From: Hydractinia symbiolongicarpus
Lineage: Eukaryota; Cnidaria; Hydrozoa; Anthoathecata; Hydractiniidae
Reading direction: 5' to 3'
NCBI RefSeq assembly: GCF_029227915.1
Contig: NC_079880.1
Span: forward strand, 374,001 to 438,000
DNA: 64,000 nucleotides
Below, one piece after another: positions 1 to 11,798 of the stretch. Both the position numbers and the translations under genes were made by a program. Under the pieces are notes generated by a model that was given only the letters and a program-made list of their open reading frames with translations, did no database searches and was not told where the DNA came from. Each line of letters begins with the position of its first letter. Within the stretch, counting starts at the first letter, position 1.

Positions 1-2753
1 ACTAGGTTGTATGGCTTTTAACAGTGAAACGATTGACTGTTGGACTTAATTGAACTGATTATGGACTGTGACCTTATAAATGTTAAAGTGAGACAATTGG
101 GCTCCAAGAAATAACATTATTCCTAATTTGACATGATTGCCGAAACTCAGCAATTACATTGGGCGCTGTGGTAGCGCTTCAATTGAAAATTAAGATAAAA
201 AAGTAATTCTTTACTGTGGGACCAATCCTAGCCGTTATTGCGCTCTGAAGAAATATCGGCAGTTTCAAAAACTAAATTTCATTGACTTTCTAACTGTGTC
301 AGTCCGTTTGAGTTACAATAGTTGTGTCACATATTCGTACCAACATGTATTTAGCGATATTTTTTTTGATATTACTAAGTTGCATCGGTTTTAACAATGA
401 AACGAATGACTGTGGGACTTAATTAAACTAACTTTGGACTACCACCTAATAAATGTGATAAATGAGAAAATTGGACTCCAAGAATTAACATTCTTCTCAA
501 TTTGACATGATTGCCGAAACTCAGCGATTACACTGGGCGCTGTGGTAGCGTTTCATTTAAGAATTTAGATAAATTAGTCATTCTTAACTGGGGGACCAAT
601 CCTAGCCGTTATCGCGCGCTGAATAAATAGCGACAGTTTCAAAAACTTCATTTCATTGACTTTCTAAGAGTATCAATCCGTTTGAGTTACAACGGTTGAG
701 TCACATATTCGTAACAACATGTATTTCGTGATATTTTTCCGGTACTACTAGCTTGTATGGCTTTTAACAGTGAAACGATTGACTGTGGGATTTAATTGAA
801 CTGATTATGGACTGTGACCTTATAAATGTTAAAGTGAGACAATTGGACTCCAAGAAATTTCATTCTTCCTAATTTGACATGATTGCCGAAACGCAGCGAT
901 TACACTGGGCGCTGTGGTAGCGCTTCAATTAAAAATTAAGATAAAAAAATCATTCTTTACTGTGGGACCAATCTTAGCCGTTATCGCGCGCTGAAGAATT
1001 AGCGACAGTTTCAAAAACTACATTTCATTGACTTTTTAACGGTGTCAGTCCTTTTGAGTTACAACGGTTGGGTCACCTATTCGTAACAACATGTGTTTAG
1101 CGATATTTTTCTGATATTACTAGGTTGCATCGCTTTTAACAATGAAACGATTGACTGTGGGACTTAATTGAACTACCTTTGAACTGTGAGCTGATAAATG
1201 TGATAAATGAGACAATTGGACTCCAAGAAATAACATTCTTCTTAATTTGACGTGATTGCCGGAACTCAGCGATTACACTGGGCGCTGTGGTAGCGCTTCA
1301 TTTAAAAGTTTAGGTAAATAAGTCATTCTTTACTGTGGGACCAATCCTACCCGTTATCGCGCGCTGAAGAAATAGAGACAGTTTCAAATACTACATTTCA
1401 TTGACTTTCTAACAGTATCAATCCGTTTGATTTACAACGGTTGGGTCACATATTCGTACCAACAAGGATTTAGCGATTTTTTTATATTACTAGGTTGCAT
1501 CGCTTTTAACAGTGAAATGATTGACTGTGGTACTAAATTGAACTGATTTTGGACTGCGACCTTGTAAATGTTATAATTGAGACAAGTGGAGTCCAAGAAA
1601 TAGCATTCTTCTTAATTTGAAATGATTGCCGAAACTCAGCGATTGCACTGGGAGCTGTGGTAGCGCTTCAATTAAAAATTAAGATTAAAAAGTCATTTTT
1701 TACTGCGGGACCAATCCTAGGCGTTATCGCGCGCTAAAGAAATAGCGACAGTTTCGAAAACTACATTTCATTGACTTTTTAACGGTGTCAGTCCGTTTGA
1801 GTTACAACGGTTGTGTCACCTATTCGTACCAACATGTGTTTAGCGATATTTTTCTGATATTACTAGGTTGCATCGCTTTTAACAATGAAACGATTGACTG
1901 TGAGACTTAATTGAACTAACTTTGGACTGTGACCTGATAAATGTGATAAATGAGACAATTGGACTCCAAGAAATAACATTCTTCTTAATTTGACGTGATT
2001 GCCGGAACTCAGCGATTACACTGGGCGCTGTGGTAGCGCTTCATTTAAAAGTTTAGGTAAATAAGTCATTCTTTACTGTGGGACCAATCCTACCCGTTAT
2101 CGCGCGCTGAAGAAATAGAGACAGTTTCAAATACTACATTTCATTGACTTTCTAACAGTATCAATCCGTTTGATTTACAACGGTTGGGTCACATATTCGT
2201 ACCAACAAGGATTTAGCGATTTTTTTATATTACTAGGTTGCATCGCTTTTAACAGTGAAATGATTGACTGTGGTACTAAATTGAACTGATTTTGGACTGC
2301 GACCTTGTAAATGTTATAAGTGAGACAAGTGGAGTCCAAGAAATAGCATTCTTCTTAATTTGAAATGATTGCCGAAACTCAGCGATTGCACTGGGAGCTG
2401 TGGTAGCGCTTCAATTAAAAATTAAGATTAAAAAGTCATTTTTTTTTGCGGGACCAATCCTAGGCGTTATCGCGCGCTAAAGAAATAGCGACAGTTTCGA
2501 AAACTGCATTTCATTGACTTTTTAACGGTGTCAGTCCGTTTGAGTTACAACGGTTGGGTCACCTATTCGTACCAACATGTGTTTAGCGATATTTTTCTGA
2601 TATTACTAGGTTGCATCGCTTTTAACAATGAAACGATTGACTGTGAGACTTAATTGAACTAACTTTGGACTGTGACCTGATAAATGTGATAAATGAGACA
2701 ATTGGACTCCAAGAAATAACATTCTTCTTAATTTGACGGGATTTCCGGAACTC
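1..2753. repeat. Satellite array, left end, ~372-bp monomers
   Basis: Tandem monomers of about 372 bp, seen from the recurring phrase ACTAGGTTGCATCGCTTTTAA at about 1, 374, 747, 1119, 1490 and onward. Each monomer carries the same landmarks in order: GAAACGATTGACTGT, GGACTCCAAGAAATAACATT, TGGGCGCTGTGGTAGCGC, GACCAATCCTAGCCGTTATC, CATTTCATTGACTTT and TTCGTACCAACATGT. Monomers alternate between an A form (TTTAGATAAATAAGTCATTC near the middle) and a B form (AATTAAGATAAAAAAGTCAT). The array is cut at 2753, just after GGAACTC, by the poly(A) end of a retrotransposon. No gene, RNA gene or promoter is visible in it. Confidence 0.97.
1119..2604. repeat. Two tandem copies of a 743-bp A/B dimer
   Basis: The ACTAGGTTGC landmark falls at 1119, 1862 and 2605, an exact spacing of 743 bp, or two monomers. 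Both copies share private variants, such as CCTACCCGTTATC with AATAGAGACAG, and AACAAGGATTTAGCG. They differ at a small number of positions. This is the smallest higher-order unit in the window and matches one A plus one B monomer. A third copy begins at 2605 and is interrupted by the retrotransposon. Confidence 0.9.
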
Positions 2754-2925
2754 TTTTTTCTTTTTTTTTTTCAATTTATTTAAAGTCGATTATTCGCATA
2801 TTTACAATAGTTTCCAAAAAAAAAAAGCAATTAAGAAAACTAATCTAAATCGACTAAATTTTTTTATGTTTACAATAAAATAAAATCATTTTTTTATTTA
2901 TATAAACAATAATAACAACAAAGTT
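2754..2925 (-). other. 3' UTR and poly(A) end of the retrotransposon
   Basis: Non-coding, strongly AT-rich stretch between the RT stop codon and the satellite. On the minus strand it contains several A-runs, an AATAAA signal close to the tail and a terminal A-rich tract. This layout marks the 3' end of a reverse-transcribed, polyadenylated element. No short tandem 3' repeat of the RTE type is visible. Confidence 0.85.
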
Positions 2926-5301
2926 CTATAAAGGGACCTTACATTCATCACAGTTACATTTAGATCCGTCCCACATTTTAATCATGCTTTTAAAAACTTT
3001 AAGGTTGTCACATCGTTTCAAATGTGATGGTAGGTTATTCCAAATCTTTGGTCCCAGGGCTGATAAGCTATTAGTTCCAAAAGTTGCGGTCCTTTTCTTT
3101 GAGACTACCAAATTATTTTTATTTTGTTCTCTGACTGTCCTACCGTTATCATTTAAACAAAATATATCTTTCATAAAAAGACGGCTGCTGTTATTTATAG
3201 TTTTAGAGATTTTTATACACAATGACCGTAAGCGATTTACATTCATGTGACTCTTGCTGGAATTTTTAAGTAAATTTTGGTATGTACTTACCGTATCATT
3301 ATACAGAAATCTTAATGCTCGTTTTTGTATCATTTCGACTTTAGATAAAGATTTAGAAGAAGAAAAATGCCATATAAGGGAACAATAATTGAAATTTGCG
3401 TAGATAAGACTTTGAACTAAAATATATTTTGCTTGAAAGGATAAGAAACTTCTAAATCGAAATAAGGCATTTAGTTGGGCTGATGCTTTGCGACACAAAT
3501 CACTAACGTGTCTGTCAAAATTTGATTTATTGTCTATAGTCACACCTAGTAATTTCACGTTATTTTCACTTTCAATAGTTTTATTTCCTATGTTAAATTT
3601 TAGACCTAAATTATCTGCCTTATTCTTTGTCAGAATTATCGAGTGAAACTTTTCAGGGTTTGCAATCATTTTATTCTCTTTTAACCAGGAGAGGGCAGTT
3701 TTAGCTTCGTTTTCTAAAGTATTTATCAAATTAGGAATAGAATTTGAGAAGTTGGATATTGTGTTATCATCAGCGTAATTATGTAGCTTATATTTTTCTA
3801 TAAAAAGAAACAAATCATTTATAAATATATTGAATATGATAGGTCCCAAAATAGAACCTTGTGGTACACCAGATAAGATAATTTGAAATAGACTATAGAT
3901 CCCATTTATTCGAGTGGCTTGCTCTCTATCAGTAAGATAAGATAGAATGAATTGAAGAGACTTATTGTCAAATCCGTAAGCAGCTAATTTCGCAATTAGT
4001 AAGTCATGTGGTACACAGTCAAAAGCTTTTGAAAGATCCATCAAGATCGCACCCACCACATAATTCTTATCAAGTTTACTCTTCCATTCCTCTATTAAGC
4101 AAATTAATACTTGTTGGGTACTATAGCATTTCCTATAGGCGGAGAGAAAGGTCGACAATTTTGATTCCATATAAGCGGTTATTTGTTCTTTCATAACCCT
4201 TTCGTAAAATTTAGAAAAAACATTTAAAACACTGACAGGCCTGTAGTTTGATATTTTAGTTTTATCTTTTCCTCCCTTATCCAATGGCGTTACAGCAGCT
4301 CGCTTAGCTTTGCTTGGAAATTTGTTTGAAACTATGCTACTATTTATAGCATCTGTTAGTGGCGTTACTAGGTGCTTTTTTGCTAATTTTGTCAGCTTTG
4401 ATGGTATTGTATCTTCACCTGTTGATACTTTGGTGTTTAAATCATTAAACAGTTTAGAAATTGTATTTTCATCAACTTCTTGGAATGTGAAGTTCTCATT
4501 GTTGTTAGAATCATTGATTTCCTTTATTTTAATGATACTTGGATGATTTTTAAAACTATCAACAATTTCTTCAATCATTTTTGACTTATCATTTACATTC
4601 TTATATTTTATAGGATTTGGTTTCATGCCACAATAATTTTCTAAAATATTGATGTAGTATTCGTTGAAAAGTTTGGTTAGCTGTTTTTTATCAGTAACTA
4701 AACTTTCATTTTGAACGATCGCTATATCTCCTTTGCTTATTCCACTTTTATTTGATATCAAGGGTTTAACAGTTTCCCAAAACGTTTTTTTGGAAATAAA
4801 ACCTGATTCTGTTACCCTTTTGAAATGGTTTTTGATAGCCTTTTTGCGTAAATTTACACACTTGTTTCTCTGTTTCTTGTACGTGATTTTGTTTTCAGAA
4901 GTAGGATTTTTATTGTATTTATTTTTGAACCTAGACCTTGTATATATGGCCTTTTTTAACTCTTTTGTCATAAATGGTGCCTCGTTTCCACGCAGAGTTT
5001 TTTGCTTCTGTGGGGCATGCTTTTCTATGATAGATGTGAAAACATTGGTGAGGTTTTCATAATTCAGTTCAGGATCTTTACTATTACAAATAAAATTTGC
5101 GTTCTCAACATCACGTAAAAAGTTGGCTTCATTAAAATTTTTGTAACTTCTGTAAATAATTTTCTTGGATGCTAAGCGTGCTAAATGAGATTTTAAAAAT
5201 GTTGTTACCATTTGATGATGATCACTTAATCCTGTTTCACATGTTAGTGTGTGTTGAAAACATCTGGGTCTATTTGTAAGAATGACATCAATAGCTGTTC
5301 C
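2926..5301 (-). CDS. Reverse transcriptase ORF of non-LTR element, 5' partial
   Basis: This is the RT part of a non-LTR retrotransposon polyprotein, the enzyme that reverse-transcribes element RNA at a nicked target. The first in-frame ATG is at 5211 (761 codons), but the frame stays open for 30 more codons to the truncation point. Those codons read TAIDVILTN and GLSDHH, the C-terminal end of the APE-type endonuclease, so the ATG is an internal methionine and the ORF is partial. Numbering from the ATG, the RT core has LMDLSKAFDCV at 390-400 (first catalytic Asp), SGVPQGSILGP at 447-457 and YADD at 479-482. The thumb-like region runs to about 640, and a short Cys-containing tail (C753, C755, C758) precedes the stop. 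No stop codon or frameshift breaks it. It lies alone in satellite DNA with no promoter, so expression is unlikely. Confidence 0.93.
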   Translation of the reverse strand, partial: GTAIDVILTNRPRCFQHTLTCETGLSDHHQMVTTFLKSHLARLASKKIIYRSYKNFNEANFLRDVENANFICNSKDPELNYENLTNVFTSIIEKHAPQKQKTLRGNEAPFMTKELKKAIYTRSRFKNKYNKNPTSENKITYKKQRNKCVNLRKKAIKNHFKRVTESGFISKKTFWETVKPLISNKSGISKGDIAIVQNESLVTDKKQLTKLFNEYYINILENYCGMKPNPIKYKNVNDKSKMIEEIVDSFKNHPSIIKIKEINDSNNNENFTFQEVDENTISKLFNDLNTKVSTGEDTIPSKLTKLAKKHLVTPLTDAINSSIVSNKFPSKAKRAAVTPLDKGGKDKTKISNYRPVSVLNVFSKFYERVMKEQITAYMESKLSTFLSAYRKCYSTQQVLICLIEEWKSKLDKNYVVGAILMDLSKAFDCVPHDLLIAKLAAYGFDNKSLQFILSYLTDREQATRINGIYSLFQIILSGVPQGSILGPIIFNIFINDLFLFIEKYKLHNYADDNTISNFSNSIPNLINTLENEAKTALSWLKENKMIANPEKFHSIILTKNKADNLGLKFNIGNKTIESENNVKLLGVTIDNKSNFDRHVSDLCRKASAQLNALFRFRSFLSFQAKYILVQSLIYANFNYCSLIWHFSSSKSLSKVEMIQKRALRFLYNDTVSTYQNLLKNSSKSHMNVNRLRSLCIKISKTINNSSRLFMKDIFCLNDNGRTVREQNKNNLVVSKKRTATFGTNSLSALGPKIWNNLPSHLKRCDNLKVFKSMIKMWDGSKCNCDECKVPL

Positions 5302-8300
5302 GTCCTAGCCGTTATTGCGCGCTGAAGAACTATCGACAGTTTCAAAAACTAAATTTTATTGACTTTCTAACGGTGTCGGTCCGTTTGAGTTACAACGGTT
5401 GGGTCACACATTCGTACCAACATGTATTTAGCGATATTTTTTTTGATATTACTAAGTTGCATCGTTTTTAACAATGAAACGAATGACTGTGGGACTTAAT
5501 GTAACTAATTATGGACTGTGACCTTATAAATGTTAAAGTGAGACAATTGGACTCCAAGAAATAACATTCTTCCTAATTTGACATGATTGCCGGAACTCAG
5601 CGATTACACTGGGCGCTGTGGTAGCGCTTCATTTAAGAATTTAGATAAATTAGTCATTCTTAACTGTGGGACCAATCCTAGCCGTTATCGCGCGCTGAAG
5701 AAATAGCGACAGTTTCAAAAACTACATTTCATTGACTTTCTAAGAGTATCAATCCGTTTAAGTGACAACGGTTGAGTCACATATTCGTACCAACATGTAT
5801 TTCGTGATATTTTTCAGGTACTACTAGCTTCTATGGCTTTTAACAGTGAAACGATTGACTGTGGGACTTAATTGAACTGATTATGGACTGTGACCTTATA
5901 AATGTTAAAGTGAGACAATTGGACTCAAAGAAATAACATTCTTTTTAATTTGACATGATTGCCGGAACTCAGCGATTACACTGGGCGCTGTGGTAGCGCT
6001 TCTTTTAAGAATTTAGATAAATTAGTCATTCTTTACTATGGGACCAATCTTAGCCGTTATCGCGCGCTGAAGATTCAGCGACAGTTTCAAAAACTACATT
6101 TCATTGACTTTTTAACGGTGTCAGTCCTTTTTAGTTACAACGCTTGGGTCACCTATTCGTACCAACATGTGTTTAGCGATATTTGTCCGGTACTACTAGC
6201 TTGTATGGCTTTTAACAGTGAAACGATTGACTTTGGGACTTAATTGAACTGATTATGGACTGTGACCTTATAAATGTTAAAGTGAGACAATTGGACTCCA
6301 AGAAAAAACATTCTTCCTAATTTGACATGATTGCCGACACACAGCGATTACACTGAGCGCTGTGGTAGCGCTTCAATTAAAAATTAACATAAAAAAGTCA
6401 TTCTTTACTGTGGGACCAATCTTAGCCGTTATCGCGCCCTGAAGAATTAGCGACAGTTTCAAAAACTACATTTCATTGACTTTTTAACGGTGTCAGTCCA
6501 TTTGAGTTACAACGGTTGGGTCACATATTCGTACCAACATGGATTTAGCGATTTTTTTTATATTACTAGGTTGCATCGCTTTTAACAGTGAAACGATTGA
6601 CTGTGGTACTAAATTGAACTGATTTTGGACTGTGTTCCTGTAAATGTTATAAGTGAGACAAATGGACTTGAAGAAATATCATTCTTCTTAATTTGAAATG
6701 ATTGCCGAAACTCAGCGATTGCACTGGGCGCTGTGGTAGCGCTTCAATTAAAAATTAAGAATAAAAAGTCATTTTTTACTGCGGGACCAATCCTAGCCGT
6801 TATCACACGCTGAAGAAATAGCGACAGTTTCGAAAATTACATTTCATTGACTTTTTAACGGTGTCAATCCGAATTAGTTACAATGGTTGGGTCACCTATT
6901 CGTACCAACATGTGTTTAGCGATATTTTTCTGATATTACTAGGTTGCATCGCTTTTAACAATGAAACGATTGACTGTGGGACTTAATTGAACTAACTTTG
7001 GACTGTGACCTGATAAATGTGATAAATGAGACAATTGGACTCCAAGAAATAACATTCTTCTTAATTTGACGGGATTTCTGGAACTCAGCGATTACACTGG
7101 GCGCTGTGGTAGCGCTTTATTTAAAAATTTATATAAATAAGTCTTTCTTCACTGTGGGACCAATCCTAGCCGTTATCGCGCGCTGAAAAAATATCGACAG
7201 TTTCAAAAACTAAATTTCATTGACTTTATAACGGTGTCAGTCTGTTTGAGTTACAACGGTTGGGTCACATATTCGTACCAACATGTATTTAGCGATATTT
7301 TTCTGATATTACTATGTTGCATCGCTTTTAACAATGAAACGATTGACTGTGGGACTTAATTTAACAAACTTTAGACTGTGACCTAATAAATGTGATAAAT
7401 GAGAAAATTGGACTCCAAGAAATAACATTCTTCTTAATTTGACGGGATTGCCGGAACTCAGCGATTACACGGGGCGCTGCGGTAGCGCTTCATTTAAAAA
7501 TTAAGATAAAAAAGTCATTCTTTACTGTGGGACCAATCCTAGCCGTTATCGCGCGCTGAAGAATTATCGACAGTTTTAAAAACTACATTTCATTGACTTT
7601 ATAACGGTGTCAGTCCGTTTGAGTTGCAACGGTTGGGTCACATATTCGTACCAACATGTATTTAGCGATATTTTTTTGATAATACTAGGTTGCATCGCTT
7701 TTAACAGTGAAACGATTGACTATGGTACTAAATTGAACTGATTTTGGACTGTGACCTTATTAAGTTATAAGTGAGACAAGTGGACTCCAAGAAATAGCAT
7801 TCTTTTTAATTTGAAATGATTGTCGAAACTTAGCGATTGCACTGGGTGCTGTGGTAGCGCTTCAATTAAAAATTAAGATAAAAAAAGTCATTTTTTACTG
7901 CGGGACCAATCCTAGCCGTTATCGCGCGCTGAAGAAATAGCGACAGTTTCAAAAACTACATTTCATTGACTTTTTAACGGTGTCAGTCCGTTTGAGTTAC
8001 AACGGTTGGGTCACCTATTTGTACCAACATGTGTTTAGCGATGTTTTTTGATATTACTAGGCTGCATCGCTTTTAACAATGAAACGATTGACTGTGGGAC
8101 TTAATTGAACAAAACTTGCACTACGACCTAATAAATGTGATAAATGAGAAAATTGGACTCCAAGAAATAACATTCTTCTCAACTTGACATGATTGCCGAA
8201 CCTCAGCGATTACACTGGGCGCTGTGGTAGCACTTCATTTAAGAATTTAGATAAATAAGTCATTCTTTACTGTGGGACCAATCCTAGCCGTTATCGCGCG

Positions 8301-9180
8301 TTGAATAAATAGCGACAGTTTCAAAAACTACATTTCATTGGCTTTCTAACAGTGTCAATCCGTTTGAGTTACAACGGTTGAGTCACATATTCGTACCAAA
8401 ATGTATTTCGAGCTATTTTCCGGTATTACTAGGTTGTATGGCCTTTACCAGTGAAACGATTGACTGTGGGATTTAATTGAACTGATTATGGACTGTGACC
8501 TTAAAAATGTTATCAGTGAGACAAGCGGACTCCAAAAAAAAACATTCTTCCTAATTTGACATGATTGCCGAAACACAGCGACTACACTGGGCGCTGTGGT
8601 AGCGCTTCAATTAAAAATTAACATAAAAAAGTCATTCTTTACTGTGGGACCAATCTTAGCCGTTATCGCGCGCTGAAGATTTAGCGACAGTTTCAAAAAC
8701 TACATTTCATTGACTTTTTAACGGTGTCAGTCCTTTTTAGTTACAACGCTTGGGTCACCTATTCGTACCAACATGGATTTAGCGATTTTTTTATATTACT
8801 AGGTTGGATCGCTTTTAACAGTGAAACGATTGACTGTGGTACTAAATTGAACTGATTTTGGACTGTGATCTTGTAAATATTATAAGTGAGACAAATAGAC
8901 TTCAAGAAATATCATTCTTCTTAATTTAAAGTGATTGCCGAAACTCAGCGATTGCACTGGGCGCTGTGGTAACGCTTCAAATAAAAATTAAGATTAAAAA
9001 GTCATTTTTTACTGCGGGACCAATCCTAGCCGTTATCACGCGCTGAAGAAATAGCGACAGTTTCGAAAATTACATTTCATTGACTTTTTAACGGTGTCAA
9101 TCCGTATTAGTTACAATGGTTGGGTGACCTATTCGTACCAACATGTGCTTAGCGATATTTTTCTGATATTACTAGGTTGC

Positions 9181-9920
9181 ATCGCTTTTAACAATGAAAC
9201 GATTGACTGTGGGTCTTAATTGAACTAACTTTGGACTGTGACCTGATAAATGTGATAAATGAGACAATTGGACTCCAAGAAATAACATTCTTCTCAACTT
9301 GTCATGATTGCCGAACCTCAGCGATTACACTGGGCGCTGTGGTAGCACTTCATTTAAGAATTTAGATAAATAAGTCATTCTTTACCGTGGGACCAATCCT
9401 AGCCGTTATCGCGCGTTGAAGATTTAGCGACAGTTTCAAAAACTACATTTCATTGACTTTTTAACGGTGTCAGTCCTTTTTAGTTACAACGCTTGGGTCA
9501 CCTATTCTTACCAACATGGATTTAGCGATTTTTTTATATTACTAGGTTGGATCGCTTTTAACAATGAAACGATTGACTGTGGGTCTTAATTGAACTAACT
9601 TTGGACTGTGACCTGATAAATGTGATAAATGAGACAATTGGACTCCAAGAAATAACATTCTTCTCAACTTGTCATGATTGCCGAACCTCAGCGATTACAC
9701 TGGGCGCTGTGGTAGCACTTCATTTAAGAATTTAGATAAATAAGTCATTCTTTACCGTGGGACCAATCCTAGCCGTTATCGCGCGCTGAATAAATAGCGA
9801 CAGTTTCAAAAACTAAATTTCATTGGCTTTCTAACAGTATCAATCCGTTTGAGTTACAACGGTTGAGTCACATATTCGTACCAAAATGTATTTCGAGCTA
9901 TTTTCCGGTATTACTAGGTT
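9181..9920. repeat. Single-monomer tandem duplication (about 370 bp)
   Basis: The phrase ATCGCTTTTAACAATGAAAC followed by GTGGGTCTTAATTG occurs at about 9181 and again at about 9551. The rare variants CTCAACTTGTCATGATTGCC, GAACCTCAGC and TTTACCGTGGGACC appear in both copies. Such private variants show that the two adjacent monomers are direct duplicates and not merely members of the same family. Confidence 0.8.
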
Positions 9921-11798
9921 GTATGGCCTTTACCAGTGAAACGATTGACTGTGGGATTTAATTGAACTGATTATGGACTGTGACCTTAAAAATGTTATCA
10001 GTGAGACAAGCGGACTCAAAGAAATAACATTCTTTTTAATTTGACATGATTGCCGGAACTCAGCGATTACACTGGGCGCTGTGGTAGCGCTTCATTTAAG
10101 AATTTAGATAAATTAGTCATTCTTAACTGTGGGACCAATCCTAGCCGTTATCGCGCGCTGAAGAAATAGCGACAGTTTTAAAAACTACATTTCATTGACT
10201 TTCTAAGAGTATCAATCCGTTTGAGTTACAACGGTTGAGTCACATATTCGTACCAACATGTATTTCGTGATATTTTTCCGGTACTACTAGCTTGTATGGC
10301 TTTTAACAGTGAAACGATTGACTGTGGGACTTAATTGAACTGATTATGGACTGTGACCTTAAAAATGTTAAAGTGAGACAATTGGACTCCAAAAAAAATC
10401 ATTCTTCCTAATTTGACATGATTGCCGAAACACAGCGATTACACTGGGCGCTGTGGTAGCGCTTCAATTAAAAATTAACATAAAAAAGTCATTCTTTACT
10501 GTGGGACCAGTCTTAGCCGTTATCGCGCGTTGAAGATTTAGCGACAGTTTCAAAAACTACATTTCATTGACTTTTTAACGGTGTCAGTCCTTTTTAGTTA
10601 CAACGCTTGGGTCACCTATTCGTACCAACATGGATTTAGCGATTTTTTTATATTACTAGGTTGGATCGCTTTTAACAGTGAAACGATTGACTGTGGTACT
10701 AAATTGAACTGATTTTGGACTGTGATCTTGTAAATGTTATAAGTGAGACAAATGGACTTCAAGAAATATCATTCTTCTTAATTTAAAGTGATTGCCGAAA
10801 CTCAGCGATTGCACTGGGCGCTGTGGTAGCGCTTCAGATAAAAATTAAGATTAAAAAGTCATTTTTTACTGCGGGACCAATCCTAGCCGTTATCACGCGC
10901 TGAAGAAATAGCGACAGTTTCGAAAATTACATTTCATTGACTTTTTAACGGTGTCAATCCGTATTAGTTACAATGGTTGGGTGACCTATTCGTACCAACA
11001 TGTGCTTAGCGATATTTTTCTGATATTACTAGGTTGCATCGCTTTTAACAATGAAACGATTGACTGTGGGTCTTAATTGAACTAACTTTGGACTGTGACC
11101 TGATAAATGTGATAAATGAGACAATTGGACTCCAAGAAATAACATTCTTCTTAATTTGACGGGATTTCCGGAACTCAGCGATTACACTGGGCGCTGTGGT
11201 AGCGCTTTATTTAAACATTTATATAAATAAGTCATTCTTCACTGTGGGACCAATCTTAGCCGTTATCGCGCGCTGAAGAAATATCGACAGTTTCAAAAAC
11301 TAAATTTCATTGACTTTCTAACGGTGTCAGTCCGTTTGAGTTACAACGGTTGGGTCACATATTCGTACCAACATGTATTTAGCGATATTTTTCTGATATT
11401 ACTATGTTGCATCGCTTTTAACAATGAAACGATTGACTGTGGGACATAATTTAACAAACTTTAGACTGTGACCTAATAAATGTGATAAATGAGAAAATTG
11501 GACTCCAAGAAATAACATTCTTCTTAATTTGACGGGATTTCCGGAACTCAGCGATTACACTGGGCGCTGTGGTAGCGCTTTATTTAAACATTTATATAAA
11601 TAAGTCATTCTTCACTGTGGGACCAATCTTAGCCGTTATCGCGCGCTGAAGAAATATCGACAGTTTCAAAAACTAAATTTCATTGACTTTCTAACGGTGT
11701 CAATCCGTTTGAGTTACAACGGTTGAGTCACATATTCGTACCAACATGTATTTCGTGATATTTTTCCGGTACTACTAGCTTGTATGGCTTTTAACAGT

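Larger units (their letters stand above)
2754..5302 (-). mobile_element. 5'-truncated non-LTR retrotransposon
   Basis: The insertion lies on the minus strand, about 2.55 kb long. Its 3' end is on the left: a T-rich run at 2754-2772 is the poly(A) tail, and TTTATT just inside it (about 2775-2780) gives AATAAA on the minus strand. The 5' end is on the right at 5302, where satellite resumes at TCCTAGCC. The upstream endonuclease and any first ORF are absent, so this is a typical 5'-truncated copy. No target-site duplication is visible; instead about 77 bp of the satellite monomer, from AGCGATTACACTGG to GGGACCAA, is missing between the flanks. The coding frame is open from the truncation to its stop, which suggests a fairly recent insertion. 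The clade is probably in the CR1/Jockey group, but this was not tested. Confidence 0.95.

Noticed and set aside
2984-5062. Several plus-strand open frames of 62-109 codons inside the retrotransposon
   Set aside because: They are opposite-strand shadows of the reverse-transcriptase frame and have no motifs of their own.
5959-6243. 94-codon plus-strand open frame
   Set aside because: It runs straight along satellite sequence with no start context or motif and is closed in neighbouring monomers.
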